From positions 1-35,760 of the forward strand of contig JADLGE010000046.1 in assembly GCA_020849475.1 (NCBI GenBank): a stretch of 35,760 nt of DNA, in the 5' to 3' direction. Of the stretch, positions 1-9,717 are shown in pieces. The notes under the pieces were generated by a model, which was not told the origin of the DNA, ran no database searches, and saw only the letters and a list, made by a program, of their open reading frames with translations. Each line of letters starts with the position of its first letter. The stretch's first letter is position 1. The position numbers and the translations under genes are program-made. The DNA is from Gammaproteobacteria bacterium (GTDB lineage Bacteria > Pseudomonadota > Gammaproteobacteria > Ga0077536).

Positions 1-1365
<1,365 letters not shown>

Positions 1366-1979
1366 AGGATTCGCAAAGGCGGGGCTCCCGGATATCCTTT
1401 TTTCTGTCAGCAGTGCTGACAAGCCAATCTATCTGCGCGAACTTCTCATGGATGCGCTCGATGGGCATCCAGTCCAATTGGTCGCGACGCACCGCTGCCC
1501 AGCACAATCTCAGCCGGGATTTCGCAGCTACTCCACTTAGTGATTCAAGATTCGCCTTTCGTTGAATCGCGTTCCTCGCTCCTCGTGGTGCCAACGTGAA
1601 TTCGTTCTATCGTTGTCGCTGGTGTATTTCATTTCTGGTAAGTGTTTCTGTCCGTCTCGCACGCCTGGGCGTAACGAGAACTGCGGGGAACACGGGACAC
1701 CACGCCCGTTTTGTGCCGAGTCTCTTTCTGTTTGCCTACCGCGGCACGCGGCATTAGCGTCGATGGTCCTTCCAGTTGAAGACTTTCCATCGAGGTGAGC
1801 CATTGACCCGAGGCTCGGGGGTGCGTCTTGGGGGCGCGTTGCTTGAGGACACCTGCGACAGCAGGTAAAGACAAACCGCATTGCGCGGCAACTAGAGAAT
1901 GATGCGCCAGTGAGCCCGTCACTTGGGGCCGTCACTTACGACAGTGCCCTTCAAACCCTTGCGGGCTGGGGCTTGGAGC

Positions 1980-2018
1980 GCGTCGTCACTACTGGCTGCT
2001 GCCGCGTAGTGACGACGC
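1980..2018. repeat. Perfect 13-bp inverted repeat (hairpin)
   Basis: GCGTCGTCACTAC at 1980-1992 is exactly complementary to GTAGTGACGACGC at 2006-2018, with a 13-nt loop. No U-tract follows on either strand, so it is not a standard terminator. It could be a binding site or a structural element of the island; its role is unknown. Confidence 0.7.
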
Positions 2019-2433
2019 AGTTGGCGCAGGCGGAATAGTCGACGATTGGCGCAGAGCGCGACAACGTCGACTGTCGCAGGCGCGATCAATAACGGTTGAG
2101 AGAAGTGTCTGACGAAGATCTCCAACCTTGCGGTCGCCGGCTTGCAGGAGATGAGGCAGGTTAGGGCACTCGCATGAGCGAGTAGAGCGATGCAGTAACG
2201 GGCATCAACCGGGCTGACTCAGCCAGCGTGATATCTGAGTAATAGTGTTTCAGCAGTCAGGTCATACTTGCAAGTACATTGGCTTGCGCCCGTGGCCTTC
2301 CGCGTTTACCAGCGCACGCCGTTGAGTGCGACAGCGCCCATTAGCGCATCGCTGCGTTCTATATGTTCTTTATGCCGGCCGTTGAGTGTTTGAATGCCTG
2401 GCTCTCTGCGCAGGAATTCAAAAATATAGGGGG

Positions 2434-2510
2434 CCTGCTACAGTTGCTACTCTCGCTACACTTCGACGGCCATTCGAGCCAACTGTAGCGAGAGTAGCAA
2501 CTGTAGCAGG
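2434..2510. repeat. Palindromic array A (GCTAC core, 9-bp period)
   Basis: Two perfectly complementary 27-nt arms (2434-2460 and 2484-2510) flank a 23-nt loop. The left arm holds the core GCTAC at 2437, 2446 and 2455, exactly 9 bp apart; the right arm holds the complement GTAGC at 2485, 2494 and 2503. It is the first of three arrays with the same architecture but different cores. Such arrays could be protein-binding iterons, for example at a replication or recombination site, or a very stable RNA hairpin. The structure is certain, the function is not. Confidence 0.92.
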
Positions 2511-2598
2511 GACATTAGATTCGTACGGTGTGATGGCGGCATCGCAACTTCGCGCACCAAACAGTGCGCTCGCGAACGAATTTGGGATCGTCGATGTT

Positions 2599-2684
2599 TG
2601 CGACAGCGACTCCCGCGACAGTTGCGACAGATTCCGCCGGTTGTCTGAGACAGTGTCGCAGATGTCGCAACTGTCGCTGTCGCA
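2599..2684. repeat. Palindromic array B (GCGAC/GTCGC core, imperfect arms)
   Basis: Two 31-nt arms (2599-2629 and 2654-2684) flank a 24-nt loop and match at 25 of 31 positions. The left arm has GCGAC at 2600, 2606, 2615 and 2624 (spacing 6, 9, 9); the right arm has GTCGC at 2655, 2664, 2673 and 2679 (spacing 9, 9, 6), an exact mirror image. All six mismatches fall in the spacers between cores and none in the cores. That pattern suggests the cores are what is conserved, as expected of protein-binding sites. Confidence 0.9.
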
Positions 2685-2779
2685 GATTTCTGGAATACGA
2701 AATCGAAGGAGATCGCGTGCCGACGAACGCTTTCGAGCATGCAAGCTCGGCAGGCATAATTATTTGGCGTTTTGAAGGT

Positions 2780-2858
2780 CCCGGCTATTTTGGCTATTCC
2801 TGCTAGTCCTGGTGCTGACTCTTGTCGCTGACTAGCAGGAATAGCCAAAATAGCCGGG
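2780..2858. repeat. Palindromic array C (GCTA core, 9-bp period)
   Basis: Two perfectly complementary 29-nt arms (2780-2808 and 2830-2858) flank a 21-nt loop. The core GCTA occurs at 2784, 2793 and 2802, and TAGC at 2833, 2842 and 2851, again 9 bp apart. The core context (GGCTATT) differs from array A (GCTACA). Centres of arrays A, B and C lie about 170 and 178 bp apart, so the three form a loosely regular series ending about 130 bp from the integrase stop codon. Confidence 0.92.
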
Positions 2859-2991
2859 GTGGTAAAAAGGCGTGCTGCAGGGATCGGGTCCGATTTGACG
2901 GAGGCAAAGCCCAGATTAATTGCGGCGAGCGAGAAGCAGGCGTTACGTTGTTCCTCGTGCCCTTACTTACCCACTACTGCCGTCGCGGCCC

Positions 2992-4203
2992 TCACGCAGT
3001 ACGCGGCAACTTCACCACCTCGGCGCCGGCCTTCAGCTTGTCCAGGTAGTCCGCCCACTTCTGCATCATCTTGCGTCGCTCCGGCAGATGGGCGGTGCGG
3101 TTGTACGCGCGGCCGTGCGGGTCGCGCACCGCGTGGGCCAACTGGTGCTCAATAAGGTCCGGTCGAAAGCCCAGCACCTCGTCGAGGATGGTCCGAGCCA
3201 TCGCGCGAAACCCGTGGCCTGTCATTTCCTCCTTGGCGATGCCGGCATTCCGCATGGCGGCCAGGATCGCATTGTCGCTCATGGGGCGGCGGCCGGAGCG
3301 TGCACTCGGAAAGACATACTGGCCGCGCCCCGTTACCGGCTGGAGGTCGCGCAGAATTTTCAGCGCCTGCCGCGACAAGGGCACAATGTGAGCTGTATCG
3401 GTCTTGGTGACCGTATAGCGCCACTCCGCAGTATCGAAGTCGATGTCGGCCCATCGTGCCGAGCGCAACTCACCTGGACGGACAAACACCAAGGGGGCGA
3501 GCTTGAGTGCACAACGTACGGTCAGCGTCCCTTGGTAGCCTTCCAGCATGCGCAAGAGATCGCCGGCGCGTTTGGGCTCGGTGATGGCCGCGAAGTGCGC
3601 ACCCTTTACCGGCGGCAAGGCTCCGCGTAGATCGGCGGCTGGGTCGCGCGGTGCACGCCCGGTCGAGATTGCGTAACGGAATACCTGGCCGCAGTTGCCG
3701 AGCGCGCGGTGAGCTGTCTCAAGTGCGTCGCGTTCTTCGATACGACGCATGACGGCCAGCAACTCGGGCGCGGTGATATCGACAATCGGACGGGACCCGA
3801 GCCAGGGAAATATGTCTCGTTCGAAAAGCCGGATCACCCGCTTGCTGTGGCTGGCCGCCCAGTTGTCAGCATGCTTTGCATACCACTCCCGCGTGATGAC
3901 TTCGAAACTGTTCGCTGATTCTTCGGCGCGTGTGGCCTTCGCCGCCTTGCGATGGGCGCTCGGGTCAATGCCTGCGGAAAGTGCCTTGCGCGCATCGTCA
4001 CAACGCACGCGCGCATCCTTCAAGGTGACATCGGGAAAGACGCCTAGAGAAAGGCGCTTTTCCTTGCCTTCAAAGCGATATTTGAAGCGCCACCAACGGC
4101 CGCCGCTCGGGGCGAACTCGAGATACAGTCCGCGACCGTCGAAGAGCTTGATCGGCTTGTCGCCGGCCTTGGTGCTTTTTATCTTGACTTGCGTAAGTGA
4201 CAT
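2992..4203 (-). CDS. int: P4-family tyrosine integrase
   Basis: A 403-residue site-specific recombinase that would catalyse integration and excision of the island. The N-terminal arm-binding domain (DUF4102-like, about residues 1-90, with the typical DGRGLYLEF and [10 protein letters not shown] segments) is followed by a SAM-like core-binding domain (about 100-185) and the catalytic domain. The catalytic set is visible: Arg242 (RPGELR), Lys267, His330 and Arg333 (HGFR), His357 and the nucleophile Tyr367 in GRAYNRT. Nothing is missing, so it is probably active. The start codon lies 165 bp from the 3' end of tRNA-Ala and transcription runs into the island, the normal P4-type arrangement. The length is usual for the family. 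Confidence 0.95.
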   Translation of the reverse strand: MSLTQVKIKSTKAGDKPIKLFDGRGLYLEFAPSGGRWWRFKYRFEGKEKRLSLGVFPDVTLKDARVRCDDARKALSAGIDPSAHRKAAKATRAEESANSFEVITREWYAKHADNWAASHSKRVIRLFERDIFPWLGSRPIVDITAPELLAVMRRIEERDALETAHRALGNCGQVFRYAISTGRAPRDPAADLRGALPPVKGAHFAAITEPKRAGDLLRMLEGYQGTLTVRCALKLAPLVFVRPGELRSARWADIDFDTAEWRYTVTKTDTAHIVPLSRQALKILRDLQPVTGRGQYVFPSARSGRRPMSDNAILAAMRNAGIAKEEMTGHGFRAMARTILDEVLGFRPDLIEHQLAHAVRDPHGRAYNRTAHLPERRKMMQKWADYLDKLKAGAEVVKLPRTA

Positions 4204-4310
4204 TTTGGGGGCAACTCCTTTTGGCCCAAGCCAGTTGCCCCCAATGTTGCCCCCACTCGATTTTGGCTGTCAATAATTCTGCCTAACCCGAAATGGACGA
4301 AAAACCCAGA

Positions 4311-4335
4311 AAAAAGCCCGCATTGCGCGGGCTTT
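4311..4335 (-). terminator. Rho-independent terminator of tRNA-Ala
   Basis: On the minus strand a stem of seven strong pairs (4315-4321 with 4327-4333, extended by two A-T pairs) and a 5-nt loop is followed by a run of T residues. It lies 33 bp downstream of the tRNA 3' end. A second small hairpin, GAAGTCC/GGACTTC at 4338-4353, lies between them in the trailer. Confidence 0.8.
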
Positions 4336-4367
4336 AGGAAGTCCTCGGACTTCTTGAAATATCAAAA

Positions 4368-4443
<76 letters not shown>

Positions 4444-4494
4444 ATGCTTTCGTGAAGACACCGACGCGGGCTGGGGGCCCGTGTCGGCAGCGTG

Positions 4495-4524
4495 ATTGTA
4501 CCCACCAACGGCGGGTTTAGTTAA
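4495..4524 (-). promoter_or_regulatory. Candidate promoter of tRNA-Ala
   Basis: On the minus strand TTAACT (4524-4519) and TACAAT (4500-4495) are separated by 18 nt and resemble sigma-70 elements. The predicted start lies about 45 nt before the mature tRNA; the leader contains a near-perfect 10-bp GC-rich hairpin (about 4461-4487). Confidence 0.45.
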
Positions 4525-4597
4525 GCCCGTACGGCTACGATCTGGGGTGGCGGCGCGCGTGTTATCTTCGCGCAGAAACCAAGCTCTGGAGCACGCC

Positions 4598-6007
4598 ATG
4601 GGTCTCATGACCGCCGCGCAATACCGCGCCTCCTTGAACGACGGCCGCGTCATCTACTGGGGTGGCGAGAAGATTACCGACGTCGCCAATCACCCGCGTT
4701 TCCAGGTGCCGATAGCGGTGGCCTGCCGGGACTACGCCTACGACGACCCCGAGCTCGAGCCCATCATCACCTACCGCACCGAAGACGGCACCACCGCCCA
4801 CCGCGTGTACCAGGTGCCGCGCACCACCGAAGAGCTGGAAATGCGCCTGGAGCTCGGTCGCCACATGAGCATCGTCGGTGGCGTGACGGGCGTGTACATG
4901 GCGCTGTTGCAGGTCAAGGATCGCCTCAGTGCTATCAGCCCACGCTTCGCGCACAACATCGAGCGTCTATATCTGTACGCTCGCGACAACGACCTGCGCG
5001 CGGCCGAGGTCATCACCGACGCCAAGGGCGACCGCTCGAAGAAAGCCCATGAGCAGCACGACCCGGACATGTATGTGCGCATCGTCGAGCGCCGCAACGA
5101 CGGCATCGTGGTGCGCGGCGCCAAGCTGCATATCACCGGCGCGGCCTTGGTGCACGAGCTGGTGGTGATGCCGACCAAGTCCATGCGGCCCGAGGAAGCG
5201 GACTACGCGGTGGCCTTCAGCATTCCCGTCAACACACCCGGCGTCAGCATCATCAACCGCAGCTTCGCGCCCGCCGAGTTGAACGAATTCGACTACCCGG
5301 CCAGCGCGCGCCACAGCATGCCGGAAGGCTTCGTGGTGTTCGACGATGTGTTCATTCCCTGGGACCGCGTATTCCTGGCCGGTGAATGGCAGCTGGCCGG
5401 CGCCTTTGCCGCCGCGCTCGGCCTGTGGGAACGCACTCTGGGCCTGGTCATCGCCCATCACGAAGCGGAAGTGATGACCGGCCTCGCGCAGCTCGTGTCC
5501 GAACAGCAGGGCAAGGATCGTGACGCGCATATCCAGGACACCATCGCCGAGCTCATCTGCTACACCGAGACCATCCGCATGGGCATCGACTACGCGGTGC
5601 GCCATTACGAATCGACGCCGGACGGCATGCTGCATCCGAACATCCTCGGCATCAACGTCACCAAGTACTACTACGCCTCGCACTTCCACGAGATGGTGAA
5701 GCATCTGCAGGACGTGGCCGGCGGTCTCGTCATCACCCTGCCCGAGGAAGCAGAACTTCGTCACCCGGAAGCGGGCGCGTATCTGCGTAAATATCTCGCC
5801 ACCGGCGCCAACACCGATATCGAGTTGCGCATGCGGGTTTACACCCTGATTCGCGATCTGACCGCCGATGCCTATGGTGGCTGGAACCTCGTCACCGCGC
5901 TGCAGGCCGGTGGTGGTTTGAAGGCGCAGCGCATCATGATGGCGCGCACGTTTGACATGGGGCATGCGCGCAAGGCGGCCTTGCAAGCGGCGGGCGTGAA
6001 GCGGTGA
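4598..6007 (+). CDS. HpaB/AbfD-fold flavoprotein (4-hydroxyphenylacetate 3-hydroxylase family)
   Basis: A 469-residue member of the family that includes the FADH2-dependent hydroxylase HpaB and 4-hydroxybutyryl-CoA dehydratase AbfD. Segments such as TDAKGDR (140-146), RIVERRNDGIVVRGAKLHITGA in the 160-182 region and QRIMMAR near the C terminus are closest, from memory, to AbfD. AbfD, however, binds a [4Fe-4S] cluster through a CxxxC pair and a later His/Cys pair. Here the first position reads RHMSIVGGVTGVY and the second has no Cys, so the cluster is presumably absent. A flavin-dependent oxygenase or desaturase acting on an acyl-CoA or phenol is more likely than dehydratase activity. No HpaC-type reductase is in the window. 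The start at 4598 is chosen for the GGAG six bases upstream; ATG 4607 is an alternative. The three genes that follow suggest acyl-CoA catabolism. Confidence 0.85.
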   Translation: MGLMTAAQYRASLNDGRVIYWGGEKITDVANHPRFQVPIAVACRDYAYDDPELEPIITYRTEDGTTAHRVYQVPRTTEELEMRLELGRHMSIVGGVTGVYMALLQVKDRLSAISPRFAHNIERLYLYARDNDLRAAEVITDAKGDRSKKAHEQHDPDMYVRIVERRNDGIVVRGAKLHITGAALVHELVVMPTKSMRPEEADYAVAFSIPVNTPGVSIINRSFAPAELNEFDYPASARHSMPEGFVVFDDVFIPWDRVFLAGEWQLAGAFAAALGLWERTLGLVIAHHEAEVMTGLAQLVSEQQGKDRDAHIQDTIAELICYTETIRMGIDYAVRHYESTPDGMLHPNILGINVTKYYYASHFHEMVKHLQDVAGGLVITLPEEAELRHPEAGAYLRKYLATGANTDIELRMRVYTLIRDLTADAYGGWNLVTALQAGGGLKAQRIMMARTFDMGHARKAALQAAGVKR

Positions 6008-6077
6008 CGCAGAAACGGTGCGGTTGTCGTTTTGCGGGTCCCATTTCAATCGGACACTCAATCGGCGGCTCGAAACC

Positions 6078-7250
6078 ATGACCGCCTACTACGCCGATCA
6101 ACCCGAACACATCACCCTGCTGCGCGATACGCTGCAACGCTTCATCGCCGACAAATCACCGCGCGACAAGGCGCGTCAATGGGAGCGTGATCACCACTTC
6201 CCCATCGCCGAGTTCGCCGAACTGGCCGAACTCGGCGTGCTGGGCCTGACCTTCGGCGAGGAATACGGCGGCGCCGGCCGCGACGTGGTCGCGGCGCTCA
6301 TGGTCATCGATGAACTATGCACCCGCGGCACGGCGTTGGCCGGGCCGTTCGTGCATTCAGCGATGTATGCCGGCCTCAACATCACTGAATCCGGCTCCGA
6401 GCAGCAGAAGCGCGAGCTCTTGCCGCGCGTGGCGGCCGGCCAATTGCTGCTCGCCTACGGACTCTCGGAGCCCGATGTCGGCGGCGATCTGGCGAGTGTC
6501 AAAACCCGCGCCGAGAAAAGCGGCGAGCGCGTGCGCATCAACGGCGCCAAGCGCTGGTGCACCATGGCGCGCGACGCCGATTACATCTACTGCCTGGTGA
6601 AGTCAGACACAACGGCCGCGCGCTACGAGAATCTGTCCCTGGTGCTGGTGCCGCCCTCCACGCCGGGCGTGACCATCACCGACATCGATCACATCGGTCT
6701 GCGCTATACGCGCACCTGCGACGTGCATTTCGACGATGTGGAAGTGCCCGTCGACAATATCGTCGGCGGCCCCGAACACTGGAACCGTGGCTGGCAGAAG
6801 CTGGTCGGGCCGGCGCTCGATGTCGAACGGCTGGCGGTGGCGGCGATGGCGCTCGGCATCACGCGCGGCGCCCTCGAAGACGCGTGGCGCTATGCCGGCG
6901 AGCGCAGACAGTTCGGCAAGCTCATCGGCGAACACCAGGCGGTGCGTCACAAGCTTGCGGATCTCCGTACTTTGTTCCAGGCCTGCGAACACATGCTCTA
7001 TCACGCCGCGTGGCTGGCCGATCAAGGGCGCCCGTGCGCGGTGGAAAGTTCGATGGCCAAAATGTTCGTCACCGATCACGGTCTCGACATCGTCATCCAG
7101 TGTCAGCAGATCCTAGGCGCCTATGGCTGCGCCGAGGAATACGACATGGAACGCCATGTGCGCGACATGACCTGCCTGCCCATCGTCGGTGGTTCGTCGA
7201 ACATGCAGCGCAACAACATCGCCAATCGCCTGCGGCTGGCGCGTTCGTGA
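6078..7250 (+). CDS. Acyl-CoA dehydrogenase family protein
   Basis: A 390-residue FAD enzyme that would introduce an alpha-beta double bond into an acyl-CoA thioester. The middle beta domain has GLSEPDVGGDL (128-138) and a C-terminal helical domain with YAGERRQFGK (272-281). At the usual catalytic-base position (YEG in medium-chain enzymes) it reads IVGGSSNMQR, with no Glu. Glu250 in DVERLAVAAM matches the position of the catalytic Glu of isovaleryl-CoA dehydrogenase, so the base is probably there. This hints at a branched or bulky substrate. The start at 6078 is chosen because homology begins there; a GTG at 6018 would add 20 unlikely residues. It shares an operon with the upstream HpaB-like gene (70-bp gap) and overlaps the next gene by GTGA. 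Confidence 0.9.
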   Translation: MTAYYADQPEHITLLRDTLQRFIADKSPRDKARQWERDHHFPIAEFAELAELGVLGLTFGEEYGGAGRDVVAALMVIDELCTRGTALAGPFVHSAMYAGLNITESGSEQQKRELLPRVAAGQLLLAYGLSEPDVGGDLASVKTRAEKSGERVRINGAKRWCTMARDADYIYCLVKSDTTAARYENLSLVLVPPSTPGVTITDIDHIGLRYTRTCDVHFDDVEVPVDNIVGGPEHWNRGWQKLVGPALDVERLAVAAMALGITRGALEDAWRYAGERRQFGKLIGEHQAVRHKLADLRTLFQACEHMLYHAAWLADQGRPCAVESSMAKMFVTDHGLDIVIQCQQILGAYGCAEEYDMERHVRDMTCLPIVGGSSNMQRNNIANRLRLARS

Positions 7251-8452
7251 GCAGCACGGCGCCCGCGAGCGGCCCGCTGGCGGGCGTACGCATTCTTGAT
7301 CTGACGGCGGTGGTGCTGGGCCCGCTGGCGACGCAGATCCTGGGCGACTACGGCGCCGACATCATCAAGGTCGAGCCGCTGGAAGGCGACCTCATGCGCG
7401 CCAACGGCGTCAGCCGCAACCCGGGCATGAGTTCGGTGTTCCTCGCTCTGAATCGCAACAAGCGCTCACTCGCCATCGATTTGAAATCCGCGCAGGGCGC
7501 GGCGGTCTTGAAAAAGCTCATCGGCGACTGCGACGTGCTCGTGCACAACATGCGCGTGCCGGCCATCGAGCGCCTGGGTTTTGGTTACGAGGCGGTGGCC
7601 GCCATCAAGCCCGATATCGTCTACTGCGTGGCGACGGGCTATGGCCAGGACGGTCCGGACGCCGACAAGCCCGCCTTCGACGACATCATCCAGGCCGCCT
7701 GCGGCCTGGTCGGTTTGAACAGTCTTGGTCGCGATGCGCCCGACTATGTACCGAGCCTGATTGCCGACAAGACCACCGGCATGGCGCTGGTCAACGCGGT
7801 GCTGGCGGCATTGTTCTGTCGCGAGCGCAGCGGCCAGGGCCAGTACGTCGAGGTGCCGATGCTCGAAACCATGGTGGCATTCACACTCGCCGAGCATTTG
7901 GGTGGGCTCACTTTCGAGCCACCGCTGGGGCCGGCCGGCTATCAACGCCTGCTCGGTGGTGGCCGCAAGCCGGCGCAGACCTTGGATGGTCATATCGCGC
8001 TGCTGCCGTACACGGCCGAGCATTGGCGCGCGTTCTTCACCGCCGCCGGCCGCGCCGATCTCGCCGCCCGTTACGGTGACTGCGATCGCGCGGCGCGCAA
8101 TGCGCAGATCGCCGACATGTATCGCGACATGGTGGCGGCGACGCGCGAGCGCAGCACCGCCTACTGGCTGGCCTTGTGCGCGGAACTGGATATCCCCGCC
8201 ACCGAAGTCCACGACATCGACGCTTTGCCCACGCATCCGCATCTGGCGGCAGTCAAGCTCTTCGAAATCAGCGAACATGCCAGTGAAGGTGCGTTGCGCC
8301 AGGTGCGGCCGCCGGTCAAGTTCAGCGCCACGCCGGCCAGCGTGCACAGCGGCGCGCCGCGGCTCGGTGAACACAACGACGAAGTGCTGCGCGAGGCAGG
8401 GTTTGCCGGCGACAAGATTGCAGCGCTGCGTGCCGCACGGGTGATCCTGTAG
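7247..8452 (+). CDS. CaiB/BaiF family III CoA transferase
   Basis: A 401-residue enzyme of the formyl-CoA/carnitine-CoA transferase family, which moves CoA between carboxylic acids. The N-terminal LAGVRILDLTAVVLGPLAT and GADIIKVEP motifs are typical. The nucleophilic Asp is Asp174 in PSLIADKTTGMA, at the spacing usual for the family. The GTG start at 7247 overlaps the previous stop as GTGA, which implies translational coupling, and removes a long non-homologous extension that runs antisense-like through the dehydrogenase gene. It probably activates the carboxylate substrate used by the neighbouring acyl-CoA dehydrogenase and HpaB-like enzyme; the substrate is unknown. Confidence 0.92.
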   Translation: MSSTAPASGPLAGVRILDLTAVVLGPLATQILGDYGADIIKVEPLEGDLMRANGVSRNPGMSSVFLALNRNKRSLAIDLKSAQGAAVLKKLIGDCDVLVHNMRVPAIERLGFGYEAVAAIKPDIVYCVATGYGQDGPDADKPAFDDIIQAACGLVGLNSLGRDAPDYVPSLIADKTTGMALVNAVLAALFCRERSGQGQYVEVPMLETMVAFTLAEHLGGLTFEPPLGPAGYQRLLGGGRKPAQTLDGHIALLPYTAEHWRAFFTAAGRADLAARYGDCDRAARNAQIADMYRDMVAATRERSTAYWLALCAELDIPATEVHDIDALPTHPHLAAVKLFEISEHASEGALRQVRPPVKFSATPASVHSGAPRLGEHNDEVLREAGFAGDKIAALRAARVIL

Positions 8453-8495
8453 GCCTGCCCCAGTCATTCAAACGATTCAATCACGAGGAAACCCC

Positions 8496-9650
8496 ATGAC
8501 CGGTAAAGTTCTCATCGCCGGCGCCAGCGGCCTGGTCGGCACCGCCGCCGCCATCGAATTCGCGCAGGCCGGCTGGCAGGTGGTCGCGCTGTCACGTCGC
8601 GTGCCGGAACTGCTGGACGGGCTGCCGATACAGCATCTCGCGCTCGATCTCACCGATGCCGAGGCTTGTCGCGCGGCGGCATCACACTTAAGTGACGTGA
8701 CCCATGTGGTCTACACCGCGGTCTATGAATTGCCGGGCCTCATGGCGGGCTGGGCCGACCCCCATCAAATCGAAACCAATGGCCGCATGCTGCGCAACCT
8801 GCTCGAGCCTCTGAGCGCCAGCGCGCGCTTGCAGCATGTGTCGCTGCTGCAGGGAACCAAGGCCTATGGCGCGCCCTATCGCGAGATGCGCGTGCCGGCG
8901 CGCGAAAGCCAGCCGCGCGTCGACCATCCGACTTTCTACTGGGTGCAGGAGGATTACCTCAAAGATCTCGCCGAGCGCAGCGGCTTCGGCATGACCGTGT
9001 TCCGTCCGCAGTTGATAGTCGGGCCCAACCACGGCGTGGTGATGAACCTGCCGCCGGTGATTGGCATTTACGCCGCCATCCGCAAGGAACTCGGCCTGCC
9101 GTTTTCCTTTCCCGGCGGTACGCAATGGGTGTGGGAAGCGGCCGACGTGCGCCTGGTCGGCGCCGCGCTCTTGTGGGCGTCCAATGAACCGCGCGCACAC
9201 GGCGAGACCTACAACCTCACCAACGGCGAGGTGTTTTCATTTCGCGACATGTGGCCGACCCTCGCCGCGACCTTGGGCGTTGAGACCGGCCCGGATGAAT
9301 CGATTTCCCTGGCGGAATATCTGCCGCGACATGCAGCGGTCTGGCAGCAGGTGGTGGAGAAGCACGATCTGCGGCCGATTCCGCTCGCCGAACTGCTCGG
9401 CGAATCCCATCACTATGCCGACATGAGCTTTCTGTACGGCGTGACGGAATCGGCGCCGGCCATCTTCAGCAGCTCGGTGAAAGTGCGGCAGCACGGCTTC
9501 ACCATGGTCTGGAATACCGAGGAAAGTTTTTGCTTTTGGCTGCGCGATCTCATGGCGCGGCGCATTCTGCCGCTGGGCGACATCGCGCCGGACATGCGCC
9601 TGGAAAATTTCCACGACCCGCGGGCACGCCTGCTGGCGTCCGCGCGTTGA
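8496..9650 (+). CDS. PRISE-like NAD(P)-dependent reductase (extended SDR)
   Basis: A 384-residue extended short-chain dehydrogenase/reductase resembling progesterone 5-beta-reductase/iridoid synthase-like (PRISE) enzymes, which reduce enones. The nucleotide motif GASGLVG is at residues 9-15. The family's distinctive active site is present: Lys122 in LLQGTKAYG and Tyr148 in TFYWVQEDYL, in place of the usual YxxxK motif. A GAGG ribosome binding site lies 7 bases before ATG 8496. It follows the CoA transferase by 43 bp and is probably the fourth gene of the same unit, where it may reduce an enoyl or enone intermediate. Annotation pipelines would likely call it an NAD-dependent epimerase, which the Lys/Tyr arrangement argues against. 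Confidence 0.85.
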   Translation: MTGKVLIAGASGLVGTAAAIEFAQAGWQVVALSRRVPELLDGLPIQHLALDLTDAEACRAAASHLSDVTHVVYTAVYELPGLMAGWADPHQIETNGRMLRNLLEPLSASARLQHVSLLQGTKAYGAPYREMRVPARESQPRVDHPTFYWVQEDYLKDLAERSGFGMTVFRPQLIVGPNHGVVMNLPPVIGIYAAIRKELGLPFSFPGGTQWVWEAADVRLVGAALLWASNEPRAHGETYNLTNGEVFSFRDMWPTLAATLGVETGPDESISLAEYLPRHAAVWQQVVEKHDLRPIPLAELLGESHHYADMSFLYGVTESAPAIFSSSVKVRQHGFTMVWNTEESFCFWLRDLMARRILPLGDIAPDMRLENFHDPRARLLASAR

Positions 9651-9717
9651 CGGCCCCGCGACCGGCGGTGTAAACCATCACTACAGCGCCCCAATCTCAC
9701 GGGCGCACGGAGGCCAT

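Larger units (their letters stand above)
1366..2991. other. Gene-free stretch of the island carrying structured repeats
   Basis: These 1.6 kb lie between hsdR and the integrase gene. Short reading frames exist on both strands but none has a recognisable domain, a good ribosome binding site or the codon bias of the neighbours. The stretch looks less GC-rich than the flanking chromosome. Its clear contents are a 13-bp inverted repeat (1980-2018) and three large palindromic arrays (2434-2510, 2599-2684, 2780-2858), described separately. I found no second copy of the tRNA-Ala 3' end here, so the far island boundary is outside the window. Decayed gene remnants are possible in 1366-2380, but I cannot identify any. 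Confidence 0.6.

Noticed and set aside
2386..2848. Short open reading frames with repetitive residues across the palindromic arrays
   Set aside because: Frames on both strands show three-residue repeats, which simply reflect the 9-bp periodicity; none has a start with a ribosome binding site or a recognisable domain.
2434..2858. CRISPR array
   Set aside because: The repeats are inverted rather than direct, have short cores 9 bp apart, and there are no unique spacers or cas genes.
4598..6007. 4-hydroxybutyryl-CoA dehydratase
   Set aside because: Motif similarity to AbfD is strong, but the iron-sulfur cluster ligands are absent at both expected places.
4967..6079. 370-residue minus-strand frame opposite the HpaB-like gene
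   Set aside because: It is antisense to a well-supported gene and is His- and Gly-rich in the manner of GC-rich shadow frames.
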